Origin: Vibrio parahaemolyticus
GTDB lineage: Bacteria; Pseudomonadota; Gammaproteobacteria; Enterobacterales; Vibrionaceae
DNA: 64,000 bases
Assembly (NCBI RefSeq): GCF_900460535.1
Contig: NZ_UHIL01000002.1
Coordinates: 1,488,001 to 1,552,000, forward strand
Direction of reading: 5' to 3'
Positions 49,458 through 58,478 of the stretch are shown here, piece after piece (position 1 is the first letter of the stretch; each line of letters begins with the position of its first letter). Below the pieces are notes generated by a model. It was not told where the DNA came from and searched no databases. It worked only from the letters and a program-made list of their open reading frames with translations. The position numbers and the translations under genes were made by a program.

Positions 49458-49928
49458 ATGAAGCTCTATCGTCTCACACAAAAGAAATTTGCTGACACGC
49501 CATTCAGCCCCGTTGGCGCAAAGTTATTTGGAGGGCGATGGAACTCAAAAGGAACCGAAGCCCTCTACTTCTCTGAATCGGAATCCCTTTGCTCGTTGGA
49601 AGTGTTTGTTCACGTAAACAACGATCCTGCCATCACCAAGTTGTACGATTTATATCGTATCGAAATGCCAGAATACCTCATCGCCACCTTAGATGAAGAA
49701 GATCTCCCAGTGACGTGGCGAGCAATACCGGCGAGCGAGTCTACGCAATACATTGGTGATCAGTTTCTCAATGATCCTCATCCTGAGTTTGCTGCGCTGC
49801 AAGTGCCTTCAACGATTTCACCTCGTGATAAAAACTACGTAGTGAACCCAAATCATCCCAAAATGAAAGAGATCATCAAGAAAGCCGAAAAGCTTGATTT
49901 CGCGTTTGACCCGCGCATTTTCAAATAG
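49458..49928 (+). CDS. RES-domain toxin
   Basis: This 156-residue RES toxin has the family's conserved residues: an early RLTQKKFADTPFSPVGAKLFGG segment leading to the Arg in GGRWNSKG (about 27-34), the Glu in SLEVFVH, and the Ser in VPSTIS. Characterised RES toxins degrade NAD+ by phosphorolysis or hydrolysis and are neutralised by Xre/MbcA-type antitoxins. A stable hairpin follows. Confidence 0.9.
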   Translation: MKLYRLTQKKFADTPFSPVGAKLFGGRWNSKGTEALYFSESESLCSLEVFVHVNNDPAITKLYDLYRIEMPEYLIATLDEEDLPVTWRAIPASESTQYIGDQFLNDPHPEFAALQVPSTISPRDKNYVVNPNHPKMKEIIKKAEKLDFAFDPRIFK

Positions 49929-49957
49929 AGGCGTTGGCTTTCTCTTGCTCTAAAATA

Positions 49958-49986
49958 TTCAGCGCTTACCTGAGATAAGCGCTGAA
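49958..49986. terminator. Hairpin between the RES toxin and the acyltransferase
   Basis: 11-bp stem TTCAGCGCTTA / TAAGCGCTGAA. It has a better T tail on the minus strand (TATTTTAG), so it likely ends the acyltransferase transcript. Confidence 0.7.
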
Positions 49987-50008
49987 GCATAAAAGCTTAT
50001 TTTCTTGG

Positions 50009-51859
50009 TTATTGTCGGTCGTAAGTGAACTGTTGAGCTTCATTCGTACTGTTGTGGTAATGCCCAAGCACCAACTCAGCACCTTTGTAAGATAAATGGC
50101 TGTCATCGGTATACATGGCGTTGTTCGCACCAACTTTCATTCGACATACGCCATTTCTGCAAATGGCATCGGTCAAGTCGACAAACTCAACGTGCTCAAA
50201 TTGATCAAAGTAGTTCACTAACTTCGCCACGTTTTGAGGGTGATGTCGCTTGGGAGAGAAATCGCATGCGGACTCTTCCGGCTCGCCAAACAAACGCGCT
50301 TTCCAAAGGCATTCTCCTACCGCAAACGGTGCAGAAGGCGTTGGGCCGAAAACGACCACTTCTTTCCCTTCCAGTTCATTCAACAATCCAGTTAATGATG
50401 CCTCGTAATCGGCTTGTGAAAGCTCTTTATTGAAGTTGGAAGAGATAACGACGCGACGAATAGAAGGGGTACGCAAAATGGTATCGACTGCCTCTTTGAA
50501 GAACTGTCGGCAAGAAATTGAGCCAGCAGCTTCCAGGATGTCGACATAACCGACCGCACAGGAATCTTGAGTAAGTTGCACCACGCCAGTTGGTGTTACT
50601 TCGGATAGACGCTTCACGTAAACCATGCTGTGACTATTGCCTAACACAGCAATGGTGGGTTGCGGCGCAGACGAGCACACATCGTTAACGTCGGTGTTGC
50701 CGTTGCAATCTAAACCGTAACCGTTGTTAACGCGCATGGCCTCGAAAAATGCGCTTCTTTCTGGAAAGCCACCGTTTTGATGACCAATAACGCCGAACGT
50801 CAACAAGGGCAGTGTCAACAACACAACAACCGTAGACACAGTACGCATACTCATGGCTTTTCGGCTGCGGAACGGCTTTTCAACAAAGCGCCAAGTGAAG
50901 TAAGACAGTACAAAAAGAGCGGCAATGTAAAGCGAGATATTGACGTCTTGAGTTGCGTCCAGCATGTAGCGGTAAAACACAAATAGCGGAATATGCCACA
51001 AGTACAAGCTGTAGCTGATTAAGCCGACGAACACGACCCATTTTAGGCTCAGCAATTTACCGCAGACATTGTCTTTAGAGGCAAACAAAATCACTAACGC
51101 GCTACCGATGACTGGCACCAGCAAAGTGATACCCGCGCCATCTTGCGATTTTTCAAACAAAAGTGCAGAGGCCAATATCAAAACGATGCCAATGGTTGCC
51201 AGCGTATCGTTGGATTGAACTTGGGTTTTTCTCATTACTAATGCGAGTAATGAACCGGTTGCCAGCTCCCAAGCACGAGAAAAGATCATGTAGAAGGCGA
51301 AATCAGGATCGTTGCTCGCATAAACAATAGTCATCAAACTCAGCGCAAATACCGCGATGAAAAAAGTCAGGTAAAACGCGTTTTTGCCACGAGCGAGTAG
51401 CATGAGTAGCAAAGGAATGACAATGTAGTATTGTTCTTCAACGCCCAAGCTCCAGGTGTGAAATAGCGGATTGGCTTGATCTTCTAAACCGAAGTAATTG
51501 TGGCCTTTTAAATACAGAAGAATGTTGGATGAAGAAAGAATAGAAGACACTGCGAACTGACCAACGTCTTTGTGTGCTTGTGGCAAAAATAGCCACCAAG
51601 ACATCAAATAGCTGACGGCAATCACCACCAGTAGCAGGGGAAGTATGCGGCGAATGCGTCGCTCATAAAAATCACCGAGGCTAAACTTCTGGTTTTCCAA
51701 ATCGTTAATCACGATGGTGGTGATCAAATAGCCGCTGATAACAAAAAATACGTCGACGCCAATAAAGCCACCAGCGAATTGCTCAACTCCTGCATGAAAC
51801 AAAATCACCAACGTGACAGCAATCGCCCTTAATCCGTCCACTTCCGCTCTGTAAGTCAT
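50009..51859 (-). CDS. OafA/YrhL-type acyltransferase with SGNH domain
   Basis: ATG 51859 is preceded by GGAGGG and gives 616 residues. The first about 340 residues form an acyltransferase-3 membrane domain with about ten helices (RAEVDGLRAIAVTLVILFHAG, GVDVFFVISGYLIT, RRIRRILP). The last about 220 form an SGNH-type esterase fold (IAVLGNSHSMVYVK with the nucleophile Ser; DDSHLSYKG with the His). Such proteins O-acetylate surface polysaccharide or peptidoglycan. The substrate is unknown and no glycan genes are adjacent. Confidence 0.9.
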   Translation of the reverse strand: MTYRAEVDGLRAIAVTLVILFHAGVEQFAGGFIGVDVFFVISGYLITTIVINDLENQKFSLGDFYERRIRRILPLLLVVIAVSYLMSWWLFLPQAHKDVGQFAVSSILSSSNILLYLKGHNYFGLEDQANPLFHTWSLGVEEQYYIVIPLLLMLLARGKNAFYLTFFIAVFALSLMTIVYASNDPDFAFYMIFSRAWELATGSLLALVMRKTQVQSNDTLATIGIVLILASALLFEKSQDGAGITLLVPVIGSALVILFASKDNVCGKLLSLKWVVFVGLISYSLYLWHIPLFVFYRYMLDATQDVNISLYIAALFVLSYFTWRFVEKPFRSRKAMSMRTVSTVVVLLTLPLLTFGVIGHQNGGFPERSAFFEAMRVNNGYGLDCNGNTDVNDVCSSAPQPTIAVLGNSHSMVYVKRLSEVTPTGVVQLTQDSCAVGYVDILEAAGSISCRQFFKEAVDTILRTPSIRRVVISSNFNKELSQADYEASLTGLLNELEGKEVVVFGPTPSAPFAVGECLWKARLFGEPEESACDFSPKRHHPQNVAKLVNYFDQFEHVEFVDLTDAICRNGVCRMKVGANNAMYTDDSHLSYKGAELVLGHYHNSTNEAQQFTYDRQ

Positions 51860-52100
51860 ATCGTGTCCCTCCAACATTCCGTTTAACGAAGTAGAGCAAA
51901 ATATGAACCAGAAATAATGTTGCTTTAAATCAGCACCTTAAATTGATTGTCAAAATGAAAAGGCTGGGGGAAATAACGAATTCCCAAATTGAATTTCAAT
52001 ATGGAAATCCCAGAAAGAGTGATGTTAAGAAGCGCTAAATCAAAGAACGTAAAGCGCGAGGCTCTTAGACTTCATTGAAAATGATAACGCTAAAGAAACA

Positions 52101-52376
52101 ATGACAGAGAATACGATTCAGGAAAAAATTGCCAGCTTTACTTGTATCGAAGAAGCGTTGAATTACTTCGAAATCGAGTTTGATAGCCGATTTATCGAAA
52201 ACAACCGAACCGAGTTGGTTAAGAGATTTAATGGCTACTTAATCCTCACTAAACCGGATGATTGGTTTTCAGGCCGCCGCGCACTGAAAAACGCCTACTG
52301 TAAAGTACAACGCAGTTTACTAAGTAAAACGACGCGCTCTGCGTGCCGAGGTTGTACATCTTGTCAAAGACGTTAA
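52101..52376 (+). CDS. Small NifW-like protein with C-terminal Cys cluster
   Basis: This 91-residue protein resembles NifW in IEEALNYFEIEFDSRFIENNRTELVKRFNGYL, which matches the early part of that family. NifW protects nitrogenase, but no nitrogen-fixation genes occur here, so the role must be something else or the protein lost its partners. The C-terminus ends in CRGCTSCQRR, with three Cys as CX2CX2C; this could bind metal. The family call is by eye and moderate. The gene stands alone. Confidence 0.55.
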   Translation: MTENTIQEKIASFTCIEEALNYFEIEFDSRFIENNRTELVKRFNGYLILTKPDDWFSGRRALKNAYCKVQRSLLSKTTRSACRGCTSCQRR

Positions 52377-52396
52377 TTCTTGGTGGCTTAGCCTAA

Positions 52397-52445
52397 AAAA
52401 GAACCCTGCATCTTGGCGTTACAGGGGGAAGAGCAAGGTTCTTTT
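52397..52445. terminator. Weak terminator candidate
   Basis: AAAAGAACC / GGTTCTTTT pair with a 31-base loop that contains a smaller CTG-CAG pair. It is between convergent genes. The long loop makes it less certain. Confidence 0.4.
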
Positions 52446-52496
52446 GGGTTAGCTATTGGTTTGTCGCGAGTTGCGAATCGGCTTTACGTAGATGAG

Positions 52497-53597
52497 TTAA
52501 CCCGCGTGATAAGCAGGGTAGTCCACTAAGCCTTTTTCACCGCCGCCGAACAATGTGGCAGGGTCATGTTCTGCCAGTGGATAGCCATGCTTGATGCGGC
52601 TTGGTAAGTCTGGGTTTGCAACAAACGGACGACCAAAACCGATCATGTCGGCTAAACCACTCTCAATCGCGTGTTGCGCCTTTTCTGCGTTGTAACGACC
52701 GGCATAGATCAGTGTGCCTTTATACGCCTCACGAACTGCGGTTTTAAAGTCGTGCGGAGTGTCTGGCGCGTCGTCCCAATCCACTTCTGCAATGTGAATG
52801 TAAACCACATTGAGTTTATCAAGCAGCGCAGCAGCAGCGGTGTAGGTGTCGACTGGTGTGCTATCAACGGTGCCGTTTAACGAAGTGAATGGTGCAAGGC
52901 GAACACCAACACGCTCTGCGCCAATGGCTTGCGTCATCGCTTCGACCACTTCACCAAGAAAACGCAGACGGTTTTCAATTGAGCCGCCGTATTCATCGGT
53001 GCGGTTGTTCGCTTCAGAATCGATAAACTGGTTAACCAAGTAGCCATTTGCTGCATGAAGTTCGACACCATCAAACCCAGCTTTTATCGCGTTTAATGCG
53101 GCTTGGCGGTATTCTTCAATAACATTCTTGATGTCTTGTTTGGTCATTTCACGCGGCTCAACCACGTCGACAAAGCCAGGTTCGTCTGTGCCATTGTCGA
53201 TAAATACTTTCACGTTTTCTGCTTTAAGCGCAGAAGATGAAATAGGTTGCTCGCCGCCGATGTTGTCAGGATGAGTCACACGACCAACGTGCCATAATTG
53301 CGCGAAGATAACGCCGCCTTTCTCGTGCACTGCATCAGTTACTTTTTTCCAGCCAGCAATTTGCTCTGGGCTATAAATACCCGGTGTCCACGCGTAGCCT
53401 TGACCCATTGGTGAAATTTGTGTGCCTTCAGCAACGATTAATCCCGCTTCGGCGCGTTGAGCGTAGTAGGTGGCCATCATGTCGTTGGCAACATTACCCG
53501 GTTGAGAGGTTCGAGAGCGCGTCATCGGAGGCATGACGATGCGGTTTTTTAATGAGAGAGAGCCAAGTTGAATCGGTTGAAATAATGCGTCTGTCAT
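52497..53597 (-). CDS. nemA: NemA-type old yellow enzyme
   Basis: This 366-residue FMN oxidoreductase is an old yellow enzyme (N-ethylmaleimide reductase type). It shows LKNRIVMPPMTRSRT, FAQLWHVGRVTHP, VELHAANGYLVNQFIDSEANNRTDEYGGSIENR and MIGFGRPFVANPDL. It reduces activated alkenes and nitro compounds using NADPH. It is followed by gloA after 11 bases in the same direction, with the order nemR-nemA-gloA known in E. coli; no regulator is visible here. Confidence 0.93.
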   Translation of the reverse strand: MTDALFQPIQLGSLSLKNRIVMPPMTRSRTSQPGNVANDMMATYYAQRAEAGLIVAEGTQISPMGQGYAWTPGIYSPEQIAGWKKVTDAVHEKGGVIFAQLWHVGRVTHPDNIGGEQPISSSALKAENVKVFIDNGTDEPGFVDVVEPREMTKQDIKNVIEEYRQAALNAIKAGFDGVELHAANGYLVNQFIDSEANNRTDEYGGSIENRLRFLGEVVEAMTQAIGAERVGVRLAPFTSLNGTVDSTPVDTYTAAAALLDKLNVVYIHIAEVDWDDAPDTPHDFKTAVREAYKGTLIYAGRYNAEKAQHAIESGLADMIGFGRPFVANPDLPSRIKHGYPLAEHDPATLFGGGEKGLVDYPAYHAG

Positions 53598-53608
53598 AGG
53601 AAACCTCG

Positions 53609-53995
53609 TTATTGTTTAGTTTGAATCAGTTCGATTGGGTAGCCGTCGGGATCTTTAATGAAGGCGATGTGCGTTTCTCCTCCTTTCATTGGACCGGGTT
53701 CGCGAGTGACGTTACCACCAAGCGCTTTGATTTTTTCGCAAGCTGCGTAAATGTCTTCACACCCAAGCGCTATGTGCCCGAATGCGTTACCTAAGTCGTA
53801 ACTGCCGGTATCCCAGTTATAAGTTAGCTCGATGGTCGCGCCATCTGGTTGATCAGGGCTACCAACAAACACCAGTGAGTAACGGTATTCTTGGTTTTCA
53901 AAACGATCCAAAACGCTCATACCCAGAACTTTTGTATAAAATTCGATAGATTTGTCTAGGTCAACAACACGGATCATCGTGTGGAGAAACTTCAT
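53609..53995 (-). CDS. gloA: Lactoylglutathione lyase (glyoxalase I)
   Basis: ATG 53995, with AAAGG upstream, gives 128 residues. It has metal-ligand His at [14 protein letters not shown] (His5), Glu in TIELTYNW, His in [10 protein letters not shown], and Glu in YPIELIQ, the set expected for glyoxalase I. It converts the methylglyoxal-glutathione adduct to lactoylglutathione. It lies upstream of nemA on the same strand, the two forming an electrophile-detoxification operon. Confidence 0.94.
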   Translation of the reverse strand: MKFLHTMIRVVDLDKSIEFYTKVLGMSVLDRFENQEYRYSLVFVGSPDQPDGATIELTYNWDTGSYDLGNAFGHIALGCEDIYAACEKIKALGGNVTREPGPMKGGETHIAFIKDPDGYPIELIQTKQ

Positions 53996-54205
53996 AAGTC
54001 GCCTTTCATAACGTTGCGTAATCACGATGCAAACCTTATCGCTACTCTAAATAAACTGGAAATTATCGTTAATTATGAAAATGATTATTTAACGTTATGG
54101 ATAATGAGGTTGTTGGCCCTACAACGTGCAAACAAAGATTACTCGCCGTTTCTTTTTGATAATTGGCATATGCTAATTACTCTTTTTACAAGCCGAGTAC
54201 TTATC

Positions 54206-54634
54206 ATGTCCGCAAACAGCCACTTTCATTCCACTCACGAAGCTCATTATCAATGTGCGGTTTGTTCTTCAATCGATGCGAATCCGAACTCTTTGGCTGT
54301 GAACTACCAGTGCCTAGCCGATGGTTCTGTTGTCGGAGAGTTTCACGTTTTACCGCGTCATCAAGGTTACACCGACCTGTTGCATGGTGGCATTGCGAGT
54401 TCGCTGCTCGATGGTGCAATGACGCACTGTTTGTTATTTAGAGACATTCAAGCCCTTACCGCGCAGTTGGATGTGCGCTACCATGCACCTATTGAGCTAG
54501 ATGAGCACGTTATGATTACTGCACACTGTGAAGGTGAACGCCGCGGTATATATCAATTGGTGGCTCAATTGCTGGTCAATAATGAAGTTAGAGTGACGGC
54601 AAAAGGGAAGTTTATTCGTCCTAAAGAGGCGTAA
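54206..54634 (+). CDS. PaaI-type hotdog thioesterase
   Basis: ATG 54206 gives 142 residues; the frame is open from 53981 but that part overlaps the gloA 5' end and is unlikely to be coding. The hotdog fold is seen in YTDLLHGGIASSLLDGAMTHCL and LDVRYHAPIELDEHVMITAHCEG. It probably hydrolyses an acyl-CoA thioester. It is divergent from gloA-nemA, and the MazG-like gene follows 26 bases after it. Confidence 0.82.
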   Translation: MSANSHFHSTHEAHYQCAVCSSIDANPNSLAVNYQCLADGSVVGEFHVLPRHQGYTDLLHGGIASSLLDGAMTHCLLFRDIQALTAQLDVRYHAPIELDEHVMITAHCEGERRGIYQLVAQLLVNNEVRVTAKGKFIRPKEA

Positions 54635-54660
54635 ATAAAAACTCGTTCTACGGAGAGATA

Positions 54661-55050
54661 ATGAAGAAATTTGATGAGCTGTACGCAATTGCGACGAGAA
54701 AATCTCAATATGACCAAACCAACACTTGGTTTAAAGGCGTAGAGACTTATCTGGAGGCCATTGGCAAAGAAGTCGATGAAGTCCGTGAAGAGATTCGTGA
54801 GGACCGCCTTTGTCATTTGGAAGACGAGTTAGGCGATGTGTTGTGGAACTATCTTAACGTATTAAAAGCGTTGGAAAGAGAAAAGGGCATAGATCCTGAG
54901 AAAGTACTCGAAAGAGCCTGCACTAAATACGAGCAGCGTGTATCTGCGATTGAATCGGGACGCAGTTGGGATAAGGTTAAACAGCAGCAGAAACAAGCCT
55001 TGAACGCGGAACATGAAGCCGCGCAGTTAGAGACCATGAAGAGCCAATAA
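54661..55050 (+). CDS. MazG-like NTP pyrophosphohydrolase
   Basis: This 129-residue protein has the MazG fold: EVDEVREEI and LEDELGDVLWNYLNVL give the EExxE and ExxD metal-binding set. It would hydrolyse non-standard or excess NTPs to NMPs. GGAGAG precedes the ATG. It lies 26 bases after the thioesterase and is shorter than full MazG, as for stand-alone MazG-like proteins. Confidence 0.88.
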   Translation: MKKFDELYAIATRKSQYDQTNTWFKGVETYLEAIGKEVDEVREEIREDRLCHLEDELGDVLWNYLNVLKALEREKGIDPEKVLERACTKYEQRVSAIESGRSWDKVKQQQKQALNAEHEAAQLETMKSQ

Positions 55051-55095
55051 CTGCGCGTGATATTATTTAAGATGCGGCGGGATGGGGAAGCCTGA

Positions 55096-55971
55096 TCAAT
55101 CCTTCGTGCTATTGACGAGCAGCAGGTCACAAGGCGGTTGATCAAGTAACGTGTCTACAGTGCTGCCAGACCAAAATTGGGATGACATGCTTCGTTTACA
55201 CGCGCCCATAATCAGAATTGCCGCTTGTGATTGCTTAACTGTTTTTGGTAACGCCGTTTCAGGGTTTCCTTCTGGCAGCAGCAGTGGTACTCGTGTTAAC
55301 TTTTGCGCAGTAATAAAGTCCGTAATGCCTGCTTTTTGGTTGCTCAAAATTTCTGCACGATAGCGAGACAGATAAGGCGCAACGTAGCGGCAGTAAACTA
55401 ATGTCATTTTTCCGCTCAAGGTTTTTTCTAGCTTTGAGCCTCGCGATACGATGGCTTTATCTACGACTGATTTTGCATCTCCTCGATGAAGCGGATCTAT
55501 CGCGCAAAGCATGTTGGCGTGAGAAGGCCATGAACGCTCACTTAATAGCAATAAATCACAATCGTTTTTTGCTAGCTCGGTGAGTAAGGTTTGAATGTCG
55601 TGCTTGTTAAAATGCCCCACGAGCAGTAAATCTGTGTCGTCGACAAGCCGTTTCGCGACTTGAGCAATCCAATGACTCCCTTTGAAATGCTCGTAAGAGA
55701 GTGTTGGCGTTTCAACTTCCTCTTCTTCACAAAGTTCGATAACGAAGTCTTTAAATTTTGATGTCCAAGCTTCAAACTCAGCTTGTCTCTTTTCTATATG
55801 GTCAGAGTTGAAACTAAGGAAATGCGCGAACGCGTGATCTTCACTCCGGCGGTGATCTTCCACCAATACCACGATGGGTTGAGCCAGCGCTGTCGCAAAC
55901 TGAATCACTTTACGAAGCACCTTACGACTTGGTAAGGCGGCTTGCTGAGTCAGAAAAAATACTGGTGCCAT
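55096..55971 (-). CDS. Tandem universal stress protein (UspA/UspE-like)
   Basis: This 291-residue protein has two Usp-type domains, the second ending in ILIMGACKRSMSSQFWSGSTVDTLL, close to the G-2X-G-9X-GST nucleotide-binding motif. The first half (about 1-130) has the same fold but less clear motifs. The role in stress survival is inferred from the family. It converges with the MazG-like gene. Confidence 0.82.
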   Translation of the reverse strand: MAPVFFLTQQAALPSRKVLRKVIQFATALAQPIVVLVEDHRRSEDHAFAHFLSFNSDHIEKRQAEFEAWTSKFKDFVIELCEEEEVETPTLSYEHFKGSHWIAQVAKRLVDDTDLLLVGHFNKHDIQTLLTELAKNDCDLLLLSERSWPSHANMLCAIDPLHRGDAKSVVDKAIVSRGSKLEKTLSGKMTLVYCRYVAPYLSRYRAEILSNQKAGITDFITAQKLTRVPLLLPEGNPETALPKTVKQSQAAILIMGACKRSMSSQFWSGSTVDTLLDQPPCDLLLVNSTKD

Positions 55972-56183
55972 TGATTACTCCATTATCAAACGAGGCAAAT
56001 GCGCCTAATGCACACTAAAAGTTTATACCATCCCCTTATGCAAAGACGTTCTGTTTCTGCGAGCAAAATATAAATTCCGCAATTGTGTGCGCCATTGCCT
56101 AAAATTTGAACATCAGGATCTCATGCCTTTAGGTAATAGACATCGTGTTGACACTAACGTGATGCCCAAGGAAATCGGTGACA

Positions 56184-57530
56184 ATGATGATAGATTCCAG
56201 CCAATTACAAATTAATCGCAAAGTGCCTCATTTGCTTGCCGAGATCATTAAAGCGATAGAGTCGACCGAAGACCTCGGTTTTTTGAAAGACTATCAGGAA
56301 GCGCAAATCGCGAACATTTTGGAGTCGGTCAACATTGCTTATCGTAAACGCGTGATAGAAGCGGTGCCGCCAGAGAAGTACTGGACGGTATTAAATTTGC
56401 TGCGATACGACACCGCCAAGCACATTCATCAATCACTCAACAAAGAGCTGCAACATGAACGCTTAGCGTACATCACGGATTCGGAACTGATCATCTTTGC
56501 AGACTTTCTACCGACCGAATTTGTGGATGAGTACCTTATCGACCAAAGTGAAGAGTCGGTCGCGCACATTCAACAAGCATTGTCGTATGAAGATAATAAA
56601 GTGGGGAGATATGCCGAGCCGCATTTTTTAGTCGCAAATCCTAAAAACAGCGTAGGAGGCATCAAAACCGAGTTGTTAAAACGCGGACAAAGCCCGGTGC
56701 GATTGATCATTGTGCGCGATGTCGGAGGCGTTATTGGGACGATAGAACCTCAAACCCTGTTGCTGCATGAGAACCATACCAAACTCACAGACTTGACCGT
56801 AGTAACGCCAATTCTGGAAGATATCCAAACGATTCAAAGCGTCAGTAAACAGGTCTCGATTGATGGTGGAGCGCATTGGTTTCCTATCATGGCTGGTGGC
56901 AAAATTATGGGCGTTTTGTCGATGGCGACCATCGCGATTACCTTGCGTGAACTCAGCCTACAAGCTGTAGTGGCAGAAAACGTACGAAGTGAAGAAGATT
57001 TGTTCACACCATTAACTGTGGCGACAAGGCTAAGAGCACTTTGGTTGGTGATTAACTTGCTGACCGCTTTTGTTGCCTCTGCCATCATTGGTATTTTTGA
57101 TAACGTGGTCGAGCAAGTTGTAGCGCTTGCTATCTTAATGCCCGTTGTGGCGAGTATGGGCGGCATCGCAGGTAGCCAAACCTTAGCGGTGGCCATTCGG
57201 GGTATCGCATTGAACCACTTGCACCAAAGTAACTTGAAGCTATTGGTGAATAAGGAGTTAAAAATCGCCACCATTAATGGCTTGATCATGGGATTAGTCA
57301 TCGCAGGTGTCGTCTACATGGTGTTTGACTCTTGGCCATTGGCGCTTATTATCTGTTGTGCAATTTTCCTCAATAGTTTGGCGGCCGCGGCATCGGGGAC
57401 GTTGATACCATTCACGTTGAAGAAGTTTAACATTGACCCCGCCGTGGCTGGCTCGGTAGTATTAACAACCGTTACCGATGTCGTCGGTTTCTTTGCGTTC
57501 TTAGGCTTAGGTGCCATCTTCTTGATATAG
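56184..57530 (+). CDS. mgtE: MgtE-type magnesium transporter
   Basis: The start is ATG 56184 or 56187, after AAGGAAA, giving about 448 residues. It has the MgtE layout: an N-terminal helical domain (about 10-130), a CBS pair (about 135-260), and a C-terminal membrane domain with five helices. The last carries the transport signatures VVASMGGIAGSQTLAVAIRG and AAAASGTLIPFTLKKF with DPAVAGSVVLTTVTDVVGF. The cytoplasmic part senses Mg2+ and closes the channel when it is plentiful. Confidence 0.92.
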   Translation: MMIDSSQLQINRKVPHLLAEIIKAIESTEDLGFLKDYQEAQIANILESVNIAYRKRVIEAVPPEKYWTVLNLLRYDTAKHIHQSLNKELQHERLAYITDSELIIFADFLPTEFVDEYLIDQSEESVAHIQQALSYEDNKVGRYAEPHFLVANPKNSVGGIKTELLKRGQSPVRLIIVRDVGGVIGTIEPQTLLLHENHTKLTDLTVVTPILEDIQTIQSVSKQVSIDGGAHWFPIMAGGKIMGVLSMATIAITLRELSLQAVVAENVRSEEDLFTPLTVATRLRALWLVINLLTAFVASAIIGIFDNVVEQVVALAILMPVVASMGGIAGSQTLAVAIRGIALNHLHQSNLKLLVNKELKIATINGLIMGLVIAGVVYMVFDSWPLALIICCAIFLNSLAAAASGTLIPFTLKKFNIDPAVAGSVVLTTVTDVVGFFAFLGLGAIFLI

Positions 57531-57828
57531 AAAGCCAATTGACGCGTTAACCTAATGATCCAATCTCTCCATTTCCCAACCCAATATTTTGGGCAAGTTT
57601 GGTTTGCTCAAAATTCCTCCGTTTTCATAAACGCTGAACACGCCGTTTAAGCTTTCATTTCATCAATATTTTTCACTGCTCATTTCTACCCCAAAACTTT
57701 CCACTAACGATCTCGCTTAACGCTGGCGTGTCAAATGCCATGCCAATTTCAAACGCCAAATGATGCCAATTTTCTTGGCTGTACACGCATTACTTCACTC
57801 AAACAAAAAATAAAATAAGGAAAAGATT

Positions 57829-58365
57829 TTGAACAAACTCATCGTATTCACTGGTGGTCCCGGTGCAGGAAAAACCTCGGTTATCGAACAACTAAAAACA
57901 CAAGGCTTTATCTGCGCGCCAGAAACAGGTCGTCACGTGATACAAACGCAGGTTGCGAATCACGGTTCAGCATTACCTTGGAATGACAAACAAGCCTTTC
58001 GAGATGAAATGACAAAAGAAGAAGTGAGCAACTACCGATCTTTCAATGTCCGCCAAGGGGACGTATTTTTTGATCGCAGTATTGTGGATGTATATGGCTA
58101 CAGCAAGTTGGAACAACTGCCAATTTCGCATGAGCTCATCACGCATTGCCAAACGCTTCGTTATCATTCTCAAGTATTCATTTTTCCACCATGGGCATCG
58201 ATATTCAGCAACGATGAAGAGCGAAAGCAAGATTTTTCTGAAGCGGTCGCCACATATCAACAGATGGTCGATGCATACCACAAGTTTGGTTATCAATTGA
58301 TCGAAGTGCCCAAAATGTCAGTCGAAGACAGAGTGGCGTTTATTCTCGACTCAGTCATCGAATAA
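57829..58365 (+). CDS. P-loop ATPase, AAA_28 type
   Basis: This 178-residue protein has a TTG start after AAGGAAAAG. It has a Walker A motif, GGPGAGKTS (about residues 9-17), and later VFFDRSIVDVYGYSKLE, as in the AAA_28/NadR-like nucleotide kinase group. The substrate is unknown. It precedes the AGE-family gene in the same direction by about 110 bases. Confidence 0.8.
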   Translation: MNKLIVFTGGPGAGKTSVIEQLKTQGFICAPETGRHVIQTQVANHGSALPWNDKQAFRDEMTKEEVSNYRSFNVRQGDVFFDRSIVDVYGYSKLEQLPISHELITHCQTLRYHSQVFIFPPWASIFSNDEERKQDFSEAVATYQQMVDAYHKFGYQLIEVPKMSVEDRVAFILDSVIE

Positions 58366-58478
58366 GGCAGACAGGTGAATAATGCAAACAAATGCGTAAG
58401 GCGATTGTGACCACGACGACAATATGCGCAAAGGGAGTTATTTATACTGGATAAAATTCAATAACTTAATTGAGTATT

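Noticed and set aside
53981..54205. N-terminal extension of the thioesterase
   Set aside because: It overlaps the gloA start, has no family similarity, and the hotdog domain begins after ATG 54206.
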